From Alviniconcha marisindica (lineage: Eukaryota; Mollusca; Gastropoda; Provannidae), in NCBI GenBank assembly GCA_018857735.1, contig JABMCL010000338.1:115001-179000 (forward strand): a stretch of 64,000 nucleotides of DNA, in the 5' to 3' direction. Position numbers and translations under genes: made by a program. The notes beneath the pieces are model-generated. The model saw only the letters and a list, made by a program, of their open reading frames with translations. It searched no databases and had not been told where the DNA came from. Positions 13,201-22,345 of this stretch are shown piece after piece. Numbering within the stretch: the stretch's first letter is position 1; the number at the start of each line of letters is the position of its first letter.

Positions 13201-14134
13201 AGAGCAGAACAAAAAAAGTTGATAAAATTCAGTTAATGTGCATCTTTAGGATGATTTTTGCTGAAGTGTTTGTTAAAGATTCCTCAGCCTGGACCACAGT
13301 GTGGGCCTTATAATTCAGGCCTGTAATGCTGGCTCTCTCTTTCAGACAAGCTGGCAGCACTGTGGCCGTTCCTTGGCATTGTGGCAGAGGTGGTCATCCT
13401 GTGCACCATTATCTTCATCTATGAGAAGAAGCGCAACAAGGATGCCGCTGAAGATGAAGATCCAAATGAGGATGGGTAAGTCACACACTGAGTGAAGGCC
13501 TCTCTGAGAGAAGCCATAACAATTCTTGGCATGCCAGTGGGCAGATTGTCTGTGTACCAATCAATCTCAGGAATGTATAGCTCTCAACACCAAGCAATCT
13601 TTACATGATGTATGCAGTATAAGCAGTTCCTGCTTCTGCGGGGCTTCCTACAGCTGGATGACATAGGGGTCAGCATGACCCTCACTTGAGAATTATAGGT
13701 GGTCAGCATGGGATTTTAGAGGGTCATCCTGCTTGCATGCATGTTCCAGAATAAAAGGTTAAAATGTATCAGAACTGCTTACGTTCTCACACACACATAA
13801 CTTAGAGCACAGTAATACACAGAAGCTGTATTTGGCCATCACAGTAGGTACAGCATTTTATAGTTACAGTCACTGACTGTCTACTTATACATGAGTCACA
13901 AGTTTGCTGGAAACAAATGTGTATTTCAAAAAGTGATGGTGATAAAGTTTCTCTGGCAATACTTCACTCCACATTTCAAAATAAAAAGGAAATGGACGTT
14001 TCGCATGCAGATAACAATGACTGTGTGGCATGTGATGCTGATGCATTTGTTTGGTTATCCATTTCAGAGCTACACCCGAGAAGAAGTCTGAAGGGGTGCG
14101 TCATCGAGGAAACACCAACAACCCCAGAGCTTGA
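3743..14134 (+). CDS. BSG: Basigin/neuroplastin-like Ig-superfamily membrane protein, 8 coding exons
   Basis: Coding exons 3743-3791, 5337-5606, 6060-6245, 8067-8156, 8861-8991, 10057-10240, 13346-13475 and 14068-14134 join in phase with GT-AG junctions into 368 aa. Residues 1-16 are a short hydrophobic signal peptide. Three Ig domains follow: Cys40/Trp48/Cys89, Cys124/Trp137/Cys178 and Cys222/Trp234/Cys282, the last two with D-x-G-x-Y-x-C. The helix at about 306-329 (LAALWPFLGIVAEV...) carries Glu318 inside the membrane, followed by YEKKR and a short acidic tail. This helix is the signature of basigin (CD147)/neuroplastin/embigin. In vertebrates these proteins chaperone monocarboxylate transporters and Ca2+ pumps to the plasma membrane and act in adhesion; the same role here is inferred. 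Three Ig domains match basigin's long isoform and neuroplastin np65. Basigin versus neuroplastin cannot be settled, since invertebrates usually have one pre-duplication gene. Confidence 0.93.
3792..5336 (+). other. Basigin-like intron 1
   Basis: Contains a (GT)n tract (about 4228-4313) and a foldback element (about 4964-5228). No other gene seen. Confidence 0.7.
4964..5228. mobile_element. Foldback/MITE-like element in basigin intron 1
   Basis: The ends carry CCATTCTTAA and its inverse TTAAGAATGG. The arms share AAAATCAAAA...CTGGGGTCAT, with the axis near 5090. No coding capacity. Confidence 0.6.
5337..5606 (+). CDS. BSG: Basigin-like exon 2: Ig domain 1
   Basis: Residues 17-106, a complete Ig domain in one exon after acceptor TTTCAG. 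Cys40 and Cys89 form the expected disulfide around Trp48. Sequons N39-C-S and N70-I-S are possible glycosylation sites. In vertebrates the equivalent extra domain is the alternatively included one (basigin-1, np65), so this exon is a candidate cassette exon; it is phase 1 at both ends, so skipping it keeps frame. Confidence 0.9.
6060..6245 (+). CDS. BSG: Basigin-like exon 3: first part of Ig domain 2
   Basis: Residues 107-168, containing Cys124 and Trp137 (YSWRKG). Acceptor TTGTTACAG, donor GTGAGT, phase 1 at both ends. Confidence 0.9.
6246..8066 (+). other. Basigin-like intron 3 with repeated GTGACAAAACGTG motifs
   Basis: Mostly unremarkable. It holds clustered copies of a 13-base motif GTGACAAAACRTG in both orientations (6512-6550 and 7439-7540) and short GT tracts. 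Confidence 0.6.
8067..8156 (+). CDS. BSG: Basigin-like exon 4: end of Ig domain 2
   Basis: Residues 169-198 with the D-x-G-x-Y-x-C motif (DYAGVYTC) supplying Cys178, and a sequon at N194-V-T. Acceptor TTTGCAG, donor GTCAGT. Confidence 0.9.
8240..8410 (+). repeat. 64-bp tandem repeat, about 2.6 copies, in basigin intron 4
   Basis: TTGCTCTTGCATAATTTGAG recurs with a 64-base period (GCTCTTGC at 8266, 8330 and 8394), and CTTCTGYACCTCTAGAGAG lies between copies. Confidence 0.85.
8600..8690. mobile_element. SINE fragment (family A)
   Basis: GCAGTGCTGTTTGGTTG and GCTGGTGCAAC...AACTGCTGCC match the bodies of the family-A SINE at 24.4-24.8 kb and 63.8-64.0 kb. Confidence 0.55.
8861..8991 (+). CDS. 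BSG: Basigin-like exon 5: first part of Ig domain 3
   Basis: Residues 199-242 with Cys222 and the core Trp234 (GYPKPSITWFKD). Acceptor CTACAG, donor GTCAGT, ending in phase 0. Confidence 0.92.
9486..9875 (+). mobile_element. LINE 3' end (5'-truncated non-LTR retrotransposon)
   Basis: The frame ending at TAG 9742-9744 reads SFTLDLFRLYLKAFLFPKQ, the usual C-terminus of invertebrate non-LTR reverse transcriptases (L-x-x-F-x-x-x-L-K-x-F-L-F). The following AGACCTGCCATG...TGT sequence is shared with 50551-50640 and 57480-57600. It is dead: frames upstream are broken. Confidence 0.65.
10057..10240 (+). CDS. BSG: Basigin-like exon 6: end of Ig domain 3
   Basis: Residues 243-303 with DDAGEYKC supplying Cys282 and a sequon N293-S-T in the membrane-proximal part. 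Acceptor TTTTCAG, donor GTTGGT (a weaker form). Confidence 0.92.
11088..12962. mobile_element. TTAA/TIR-bounded repeat region in basigin intron 6
   Basis: The left end TTAAAGGAAAAGTCCAAGG and the right end (inverse) TTAAAGGACAAGTCCAAGG match in 18 of 19 bases. Both ends also share an inner CTGGGGAGTC block (left 11296-11305). No transposase frame is visible. Sequence before the left end is repeated around and after the right end, so the history is more complex than one insertion. Confidence 0.55.
12963..13345 (+). other. End of basigin-like intron 6
   Basis: 12964-13072 is a diverged copy of 10990-11087 (ATTAATAGCTAGTT..., GGGATTTGC). It then holds a short (GT)n and the acceptor of exon 7. 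Confidence 0.6.
13346..13475 (+). CDS. BSG: Basigin-like exon 7: transmembrane helix
   Basis: Residues 304-346. The helix has the family's buried Glu318 and a basic stop-transfer run EKKRNK, then an acidic cytoplasmic stretch. This exon gives the strongest family assignment. Acceptor CTTTCAG, donor GTAAGT. Confidence 0.95.
14068..14134 (+). CDS. BSG: Basigin-like exon 8: cytoplasmic tail and stop
   Basis: Residues 347-368, a short basic tail ending NNPRA before TGA. Acceptor ATTTCAG at 14061-14067. The first poly(A) signal AATAAA lies 83 bases after the stop, at 14217-14222. Confidence 0.88.
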
Positions 14135-16395
14135 TCTAGCAGCCCAAGTTTTTTCTTTCTTTACAGTTACAGTGAGGAGGTCAAAATCAATCAGAATACG
14201 CAGTTAGATCGTGGAAAATAAAGACTGCTTTTTGTTACATTTCTGCTACAGTCTATTTAGTTGAACTTGAAAATATTCCAAGTAGTTCAGATTGGACCTT
14301 GACATTAGTTTCACAATCAACAGTGTGTGTAAATTCCATTCCAGTCAAGACACAAATTTCAGGCCCCTCACTGTACAGACTTTTCTCCTTCACATTAACT
14401 TCTTTCTGTCTCATTCTTTTCCTTTACCTCAGTTTTTCAGTCTTTCATTCTTCTTTCCTTATCTTCTGTCCACATAATTATATGTCCTTTCTTTCAGTCT
14501 CCAGATTTTAGCTTACTCTTTCAAAGTCCAGCTGATTTCCATCTTCTGCCTTAAAACAAACAAAAAAGGGGTTATTAAATGCCCATGTTAGAACTCCTAA
14601 CTATACCCTGTTGAGTATGAAAGACACTTGCGAGTAAAAGACTTGTGGGCACATTGAGGCTTGCTCTCGTTGGTCTTTAAAGCAGACTTGATTCAGTCAG
14701 TAAATACAGTTATGTATTTCCTGCTGTGATTTAAATTCTCTGTTGTGTTTAGTTATGAACCCATTGCGTGTTGCTGTTTTTGTGTGAATCAAAGTGTATG
14801 CCACAAGAATTCAAGGACTGTTTTAAGAGTGGTTGCATTTGCGCTTTGAATGAAGTATGGAGAGTAGAGCTTTTTGTGTGTTTTTACTCAGTGTGTATAG
14901 GGCATCGTGTGCGAATGATCCTTGTGTGCACAGTGATACTAAGCATATCTGGATTGTGACTGTGTACGTGTGACTGAATGGATGCCATGTTTTTTGGTGG
15001 TAATTGATTATATAAATTGGTAGGAATTATTCCCCTTGTTTACAAACGTGAATGTATTTCATTGTTTCTCATTTTGTCCCATGCAAGTTTTGATGCAAGA
15101 CTGTATGTATACACAAGACACAGAAGCAACACCCATTTTATCTTGTACAGTACATCTCTTTCTTCTTCTTCTTTTTTTTCTTTTCTTTCCAACTTCAAAA
15201 AAAAAGCAGCCTGTTCTTGCACCCATTTTCTTTGTTAAAAAATAGCAGCATTAGTGTCACATATTATCAGCTTGCACTAAGTTTTATGATATAGTGTGAA
15301 TTTTGATGTTTCTTGCAGTCTTTTTTTTTTGGTGGGGGGGGCGGGGGGGGGGAACCAGTGATGGTAGTTATCTATGATTAGTGCTTTGTGCAGTAGCTGT
15401 TTAGTCATATGTGGCTGGCACTGACAGAAGGGGAACAGTGTCAGTAGAGAGTGCAGTCAGGAAGCTGTTTGGCATTGGTTCCAACACTGCACAGCACCAA
15501 AGTGAACTTCAGACCTCTGAAACTAAGCTGCTAGTAAAGCAGCAATTCTGAAGAAAGAGCAGAATTGATTTACTTTGTAAATGTTAAAGCAAGCTTTTGT
15601 CATTTGAAATATATTTTGAAGTTGTTTATATAAGCTTTTGTATTTTGAGGTTGTTTATATGCACACACACAAAAAAGTAGGGGAGACTTGGTAATCTAAA
15701 ATTTAAAAAGTACATGCGGAAAACATTCAATGAACAAATGACCCCAAGACAGTGTGTGTGCCAGGTATCTCAGAGTTGTCCTGATGGTTTTATCCCCCTT
15801 TTGTGAGAGCGAGTCACATACTGTTAAAACTTTGTTCTTGTGATTAAAATACTGATGTGTGTAATTTAGGTGTTTTACCTTGTTCTTGTGTTTCCTACAA
15901 AAAACAAACTTACATTTTTGTTTACTCTCTGTAACATGGTGAAATGCGTGCAAAATGAGTTTGCCATCTATGAGATACAGTTGAAGCTCATGTGCTATGT
16001 GGTTGTTTTCCTCTCTTTTTGTTCTTGGAACTTAATCTGTCTTCTGGCATTTGATATTCGTTTTGCTTAAAGTGATATGTCCCTAGAGACTGGCTGTGGT
16101 ATCATGCAACCCTCCCTGTCTTGATAGCTTTTTAACCAGTGAGTTTGTAAACCCATCACCCCCTGTGTCCACAAGTGGGCATGGCTTGGTTTCCACCCTT
16201 TTTATGTCGTAGGTTATAAATCAATTCTGATTATGTATGCAGTTCTTTGATAATAAATTTGTCACCTAATATTTTTGACTTCTGGCCAGTGGTGATGAGA
16301 AGTGTGTATGTATTTCCTGATCGATATTCTCTCTTCAAACGCAAATTATGTTTAGTTTACACAAAACATGCTTATGCAATCTGTCAAGCAATAAA
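14135..16395 (+). other. 3' UTR region of the basigin-like gene
   Basis: This stretch after the stop codon has no convincing gene. AATAAA signals occur at 14217-14222, 16252-16257 and about 16390-16395, so short and long (about 2.2 kb) 3' UTRs are possible. It holds a G-rich run near 15332-15352 and polypyrimidine stretches near 15160-15190. Confidence 0.5.
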
Positions 16396-17233
16396 GTAAG
16401 TCTGTGTCAGTAGCATGTTTACAAAGGTATTTATTAGGCAATGACATTAAAATGTGCACAGCAATTTGTACTGGTGATGTTCGATTCATACAATGCATCA
16501 ACAAACAGAACAATACAAGCCATGCATCAACAAATTTGATTTAACAATGCACCAGTCTCATTCATTTAATATCTTCATATATTTGTTTTTGCACACCAAA
16601 ATATGTACTGGCAGGGTGTAAACATTTACAGTACAGCAAAGTCATCTGGGGTGTTCTGTGGGATAGTGTATGTAATGTAAAAATGTATGCATAAGGTGCT
16701 TACACCTAACGCGAGTCTAAAGTACACAATAAAAAAATAAGGTCAACAAAATATATACACAGACTAGAGCACAATGAACCCTATTAATTTGATAAACACA
16801 CTACACTTCATTAAACATCCTTTTTGTCACTTTCAACATAGACAAGGCATTCAGTATGGGCACTAAACGAAAAATGTTGATTTGGTTCTGAACTGCACAA
16901 AATATATAATAACTACAAGAGTACAGTCTAATGAATGTTGAAAACAGCCTTGGATTAGTTGTAATACAATTATTGCACACACTGTTCATTTCAAAATAAT
17001 GGTCTGATCACATTATAATTTCAAAATGCAGTCTGCACACACTCGCAAGATCTCTATGCCACTTATTTTTCTGCACCTGATTTGCCAGTGTTCTGAAAAT
17101 CACTAGTTTTGTGTATGCTACAAATGCAACATACATTATTTTCCTGACTGTGACAGCCCGCCATGGTAACTGACAAACACACGCATACTGATACACACAT
17201 GCTTGTTCTCTCTCTCCCTCCCGAGTCTCGTCT

Positions 17234-17310
17234 TCACCTTGGAAAAGCTGTGTAGTCATTGTCAAAGAGACCAATGGTGACACCCTCTGCTATGATGTCT
17301 GGCAGTGTGC
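17234..17310 (-). CDS. SNX24: SNX22/24 exon 6 and stop
   Basis: Residues 140-164 (TLPDIIAEGVTIGLF..., ending AFPR) and TGA at 17236-17234. Acceptor CTTTGCAG. A poly(A) signal on this strand at 16435-16430 would give a 3' UTR of about 0.8 kb that meets the end of the basigin transcript. Confidence 0.9.
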
Positions 17311-19546
17311 CTGCAAAGGAAACTGAGGTTACAGATTTGTTGTTTGTCTGTCTCTGGGAGGAGTTGGTTCTTGGATTTTAATGTCCCATCAACCACGCAG
17401 GGTCACCACAGGACAAATTACACATTCAAAATTCTTTTACACCAGTTCAAAACACAGGTTTGTCTAATTCACTGTTACAATGTTAAAAACCACCTAATTC
17501 ACTGTTAGTAACCGTAATGCACAAGAACATGTTTGGTACCTATTTTTCTTGAATGCACATTTTTTTTCTTGTATGGCACAATTAATTCCCCTGATAACAG
17601 GCTTAACAGACTTTACAATGCAACCTCAAAACATTAAATAATCCTAACAGCCAACACACATGCAAATTATTGGGCGGTTCAGTGAAGCTGGTTTGCACGA
17701 GTGAATGCCCTTTGTAATCTTTCGTGCCAGAGGTTGCAGCATCACTTCCGGGCTGATTTCTGAGCAGGCATTGCTTCACGTTGCGTATAACAATGGAAGC
17801 TGAATCTAGAATTGCGAAGCAATACAAATGCCACCACTGTTGCAGTTGCAAAAATTACCGGGGAAAGGGGATGGAGGGTGAATAAAAAGTGTCTGTGTCG
17901 TTTTTTGGCTGACCAGAAGATCACGAGTTTGTGGAAAAAATGTGTTTTGGGGCATCCTATACCACGAGCAACAAGTTATTGCTTGTTGCCAGGCGCATTC
18001 TGACTATGGGCCTCCAAAAATACCTTTAAAGTTGGCAGTGTAAAATATGCAAATTCACTGTCACCACCTTCCATTGTGAAGAAAGTATGCACTGGAAGTA
18101 AAAGCAGCCAAAGGACTTAAGCGATGCCGGGCAAAAGTCAAGGGAGTTAATAACCCTGCCTGAACTGCCCAATACATAATCATTAATTTGCATGCACATG
18201 GGCAAGTAAAGCACTGAAGCTGTATAACGCTGATTAAATAAAACACACAGGATCAGTACAAAGGCAGTACAATCTACATAACCATCCATCAAAAAGCATA
18301 CATTACATAAACCAACTATTTGAAGGCTAGATGGAACGGGGGATTTTTTTGCCTTTAAATCCAAGTTAAAAAACAAACTCACTGATGATGGTTACATATT
18401 TTAGGCTACTTGTAAGCATACAAAATTACACCCTTAAAAGGAAAGGTGACAAAAAAGAAAAAAGAAGAGGTGTAAATCGAAAAACCGGGCTGACCTCTGT
18501 TTGTATCCTGAAGAAATGCCTCCTCAGTGAAAGTGACAACAGCTTGATGCATCGGCACATATGCAGCTGCATTCTTTTCAAAGCTAGACAAACACAAGTA
18601 CAGTTATGTTTCATGCCCCCAGTTTGTCTTCCAGCACAAACACACACACACACACACACGCACACACACACACACACACACACAACACACACAGAGCAAA
18701 CACTCATGCACACACTTTGCATACATGGGCACAAGCACCTTGGCACACAAACAACAAACACTTTCTCACACAAACAGGATTGGTACCCACACTCCCAGTG
18801 CCACCAATAAAAACTACGCACATAAGTTATATTAACTCAGACTAGCAAGTGAACTTACTCCATTCCATCCTCCTCCATGCTGATTTCCAAAAACTCAAAC
18901 ACTCCTTTGGGGACTGCCTCATATGACACCACACCCTGTACAGAAAACACACATGCATATAAACAGGCTACTGTAATACTTACATTAATACATTGTACTT
19001 TACCTGTGTCATTGTGAGCAATACTAGAATACAAACAGTACTAAACACACACACACACACACACAAATCCCCCTGTTGACCAATCAATCATAAAATTATT
19101 TAGTCTATCGGTGACATTTTCACCAAGCGCAACTGCTAAGTCTTCATTGATACTGACTAACACTGTTAGAGTTGAGCTTGACAACAGGGCATTTTTCCTG
19201 CCAGGACTGCAGCGACACAAATCAGTCCAATCTTTTCTTGGGTCAGATTCCTTTCACCCCTGTTATTTTTTCTCTAACAAGAGTTATCCATCCAGTGTAC
19301 TGATTTAGGCCAAAAGAATGACAACCCCTCTGGTGATGGTATCAAAGATAAAATGTGCACCTGTAGGTAAGATTCTAAACCAAGGCGCCGGTGTTCCAAG
19401 ACTTTGTTGTTCCATTTCAGCACCTTTTTGGGTGGAAATTCAGGAGTCTTCATTAACTTCTTTATCTGAAACAAATGTCACTGAACTTATTAATAATAAG
19501 GAAATATACAAAGCACCTACCCTATGGCTCAAAGAGCTGACCAAAA

Positions 19547-19625
<79 letters not shown>

Positions 19626-20210
19626 TGTAACCTCTAGTTCTAAACCACTCCCTTCCTAAGTGTAGTGGGCTCACTTTTGACAAATTATAGTGTCTAACTT
19701 ACTACTCTAACCCTAATCGTTTCAATGCAATAATAGTTTGTGGTTGCTGGAGAGGCTAGAACTTTGTGCTAATTAGTGCAATAGTAACAACTAGAACGTT
19801 CTAATTTCTGCAAATCAACTTCTCCAACCGAAAGGTTTCAGGTTCCTTCCATGTTACTTACTGTTTGTATGATCTGTTTGTTTACTGTAGTTGTGAATAT
19901 TAAAACAGATAAGTGGTACTGTATGCCTCCAACTGACCAGTGCAGTTTGCAAATGCTGAAAGATACAAAAAAAATAGTACTACTAACAAATACATGCATA
20001 CATACAAAGACATTATCATACCTGTTTGTGCAAATCTTCAAATTCTGAATAGCGCCTCTCAACCATGTGATGCTGACCTGACACCCACACATCAACCGTG
20101 AAGACCTGAAGCAAAATGTGGACTAGGCATGCATTTATACATTAAATACCAAAAATCATTCTTCCTTACACACTAAGGTGCTAGTTTTGAATTTCACACA
20201 CACACACACA

Positions 20211-20287
<77 letters not shown>

Positions 20288-20303
20288 TGATATGTGTGTG
20301 TGT

Positions 20304-20347
<44 letters not shown>

Positions 20348-20565
20348 TAGTGACATACACACATTTAATGATTTACACACACACACACACACTTAATGAT
20401 TTACACACACACACACATTTAATGATTTACACACATTTAATGATTTACACACACACACACACACACACACTGGCGGAGGGGGCCCTTTGACTGTCAACTT
20501 ACAGTGTAAGCATCGTCATCCTCTTTCACTTTTCTATAACCAGGTATTGAAACGCGGATTAACAT
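17234..20565 (-). CDS. SNX24: Sorting nexin of the SNX22/SNX24 type, 6 exons
   Basis: On the - strand, exons 20565-20503, 20105-20022, 19465-19361, 18935-18859, 18583-18495 and 17310-17234 join in phase into 164 aa (human SNX24 is about 169 aa). Residues 1-105 are a PX domain: start MLIRVSIPGYRKVKEDDDAY, basic motif ERRYSEF (37-43) for phosphoinositide binding, the proline loop TPEFPPKK (56-63), and HRRLGLESYLQ (74-84). The C-terminal part, with HQAVVTF and PDIIAEGVTIGLF, matches the tail of SNX22/24. The family binds PI3P on endosomal membranes and has only a PX domain plus a short tail. SNX24 versus SNX22 rests on recalled similarity. The gene is tail-to-tail with the basigin-like gene. Confidence 0.92.
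18495..18583 (-). CDS. SNX24: SNX22/24 exon 5
   Basis: Residues 110-139, containing HQAVVTFTEEAFLQ, which aligns with the SHQPVLLF segment of SNX24. Acceptor TTTGTCTAG, donor GTCAGC. The phase is consistent with both neighbours. Confidence 0.85.
18641..18693. repeat. (CA)n microsatellite in SNX intron 4
   Basis: About 50 bases of (CA)n, lying 60 bases before the exon 5 acceptor on the - strand. Confidence 0.95.
18859..18935 (-). CDS. SNX24: SNX22/24 exon 4: end of PX domain
   Basis: Residues 85-109 (GVVSYEAVPKGVFEFLEI...), the last PX helix, then an acidic linker MEEDGM. Acceptor TACAG, donor GTAAGT. Confidence 0.88.
19361..19465 (-). CDS. SNX24: SNX22/24 exon 3: PX proline loop and helices
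   Basis: Residues 50-84, exactly 35 codons as in the vertebrate exon. It contains the membrane-insertion proline loop and the RRLGLESYL helix. The donor is GTGCAC, a weaker form. Confidence 0.93.
19549..19624. repeat. (GT)n microsatellite in SNX intron 2
   Basis: About 75 bases of (GT)n with one TT interruption. Confidence 0.95.
20022..20105 (-). CDS. SNX24: SNX22/24 exon 2: phosphoinositide-binding motif
   Basis: Residues 22-49 (VFTVDVWVSG...ERRYSEFEDLHKQ). The R-Y-S-x-F motif contacts the 3-phosphate in PX domains. Phase 0 at both ends. Confidence 0.93.
20199..20470. repeat. (CA)n/(TA)n block with repeated TTTAATGATTTACAC units, SNX intron 1
   Basis: (TA)n about 20212-20281 and 20309-20341, then four TTTAATGATTTACAC-type units separated by (CA)n at 20364-20470. 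Confidence 0.9.
20503..20565 (-). CDS. SNX24: SNX22/24 exon 1
   Basis: Residues 1-21, the first PX strand. The ATG is at 20565-20563, and the exon ends on a perfect GTAAGT donor in phase 0. Confidence 0.85.
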
Positions 20566-20984
20566 ACTGATTTCCCCTCCTATCTTTTCCCACGTTTCTG
20601 AGACTCAGTTTATTAGCTGGCCAAGACTGACTGAATAAAATTTACGCCGAAAAATAAACACAGCAACTGATTGTTCTCGCCTCCTCGACGGAGAGCTCTT
20701 TGTCAAAGGGGTAACTCCCCCTCCCCCAACAAACAAAACAGACAAGAATGAAAACAAAATATGGACCAAGCCAAGGTCCGTTTAAAAAAAGAAAGAAAAA
20801 AAAGGTCTTGGCCCGAGCCATAGTATAATTATGGCACAAACTCACACAGACGGACTTCGCCAATGAGCAGGCATGACTGACCACGCTGACACTATCCACC
20901 GTCACTGACTGAGCGGCCGCATAAATGCCACGTGAAAAGTCAGTGACTGACGGCTCTACTGGGTCCCGACTGACAACGATGCGA

Positions 20985-21048
20985 CCTAGTCGACGACTGT
21001 AGAAGGACTCGAGTGAAGAGGCTGAACAGCCATAGGAAGGAGCTCAGA
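20985..21048. repeat. Duplicated segment, copy 1
   Basis: CTAGTCGACGACTGTAGAAG...GAGTGAAGAGGCTGAACAGC...GAGCTCAGACT recurs at 22892-22952 with few changes. Confidence 0.75.
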
Positions 21049-21049
21049 C

Positions 21050-21402
21050 TAAGTAAACATGGTGCTTAACGTCCCGCACAGAAACCACTGTAAGGTTTAG
21101 TAGGGACGAGGACTGAGAACGGGGAAGGGGTATGGAGGTGGGGGTAAGAGGGAAATTATATTACCTATCGCTACACTGTCACCACCAGAATGACTTCTGC
21201 ATTAAGGTGGGCAGCGATGAGAGCCATTTTAATGTTTCATAATTGTGAGGACAAAGTCACAACTCGGACTGACATGACAGTGTCCACAGACCACAGCCTT
21301 TGAAGTGAAAGGAGAGCCGCCGAAGCCGGATTCGAACGGAGGTCCCTCGGCTGCTCAGTTACCAGCCTACCGGCCTTACCGCTAAGCCAAACCGGCTCAC
21401 TG
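21050..21402 (-). mobile_element. tRNA-derived SINE, family B, copy 1
   Basis: Read on the - strand: a tRNA-like head with A-box and B-box near 21330-21400, a body, and a tail with GGACGTTAAGCACCATGTTTA. It carries small insertions relative to copies 2 and 3. Confidence 0.75.
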
Positions 21403-21429
21403 GAGCTCAGACTGGTTCGGGTGTGTTGC

Positions 21430-21622
21430 TTAATGTCCTCGGATGTCGGTTGCCGACATATCAGGGACAAGCTGAGACCAATGCCGAAGGAAGCATGGCC
21501 TCATACATGATGATATTAGTCAGTGCTTCAAGTTACGTCGTCCACTGACGGAAACCGTAAGTCTCATCATAGGACGGACAGCCTAGGACGGCCACCTCAC
21601 TGACACAGCTCTGACCTCTGAG
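21430..21622 (-). repeat. Composite dispersed repeat
   Basis: Inverse orientation of the block at 25975-26150 and same orientation as 56680-56845: GCTTAATGTCCTCGGATGTC...CAGGGACAAG..., then CGGAAACCGTAAG...GGACGGCCACCTC. It carries extra CTGA and CCG bases relative to the 56.7-kb copy. Confidence 0.7.
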
Positions 21623-21985
21623 CTCAGACTTAGTACATGGTGCCGCTTAACGTCCACAGAAACCATAAGGCTTATTAGGGACGGGGAGAAGGGGGGGGGG
21701 GGGGCGGAGAGGGTATGCCGGGACTGAGGTGGGGGGAGAGGGAGATTATATACCTATTGCTACACTGTCACCATCAGAATGACTTCTGCATTAAGATGGG
21801 CAACGAGAGCGATTTTAATGTTTCAGTTGAAAGTGATGGACAAAGTTACGAGACAGTGTCCACAAACCACAACCTTTTTTAAGAGAAAGGACTGAGAACC
21901 GAGCGCCGCCGGTATCGCCGAACCGAGGTCCTTCCGCTTACCAGCCTCAGAACGCCTTACCGCTAGGCCAAACCGGCTCAGGAGC
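21622..21985 (-). mobile_element. tRNA-derived SINE, family B, copy 2
   Basis: Same head-body-tail layout as copy 3, with a G-run near 21691-21703. The tRNA-like head is disrupted by extra CCG and CTGAGAACC bases. Confidence 0.75.
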
Positions 21986-22001
21986 TCAGTCTAGTAAGTA
22001 A

Positions 22002-22345
22002 GTATGTAAACATGGTGCTTAACGTCCACAGAAACCATAAGGCTTATTAGGGACCGGGTTCGGGGGGAAGGGGGTATCAGTGGAGGTGGGGGGAGAGGGA
22101 GATTATATACCTATCGCTACACTGTCACCACCAGAATGATTCCTGCATTAACTGATGGGCAGCGCTGAGAGCCATTTTAATATTTCAGTAGGAAGAGATG
22201 GACAACGTAACAGGACAGTGTCCACAAACCACAAACCACAACCTTTTTGAAGAGAAAGGAGAGCCGAAGCGGTATCGAACCGAGGTCCTTCCGCTTACCA
22301 ACCTAACGCCTTACCGCTAGGCCAAATCGGCTCACTCAGTATAGC
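22002..22345 (-). mobile_element. tRNA-derived SINE, family B, copy 3 (best preserved)
   Basis: On the - strand the head starts GAGCCGATTTGGCCTAGCGG. The A-box TGGCCTAGCGG (22324-22314) and B-box GGTTCGATACC (22281-22271) fit RNA polymerase III promoters. The tail includes CCCTAATAAGCC...GGACGTTAAGCACCATG and ends in TTACTTACTTAC. It is not a functional tRNA because the anticodon arm is not preserved. Confidence 0.8.

Noticed and set aside
17603..17851. Possible extra SNX exon on the - strand between exons 5 and 6
   Set aside because: Exons 5 and 6 already join in phase and match the family length; this frame has no similarity to the SNX24 tail.
18026..18382. 118-codon frame in the SNX intron, - strand
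   Set aside because: The TGCATACTTTCTTCAC segment follows a good acceptor, but in the needed phase it hits a stop after a few codons.
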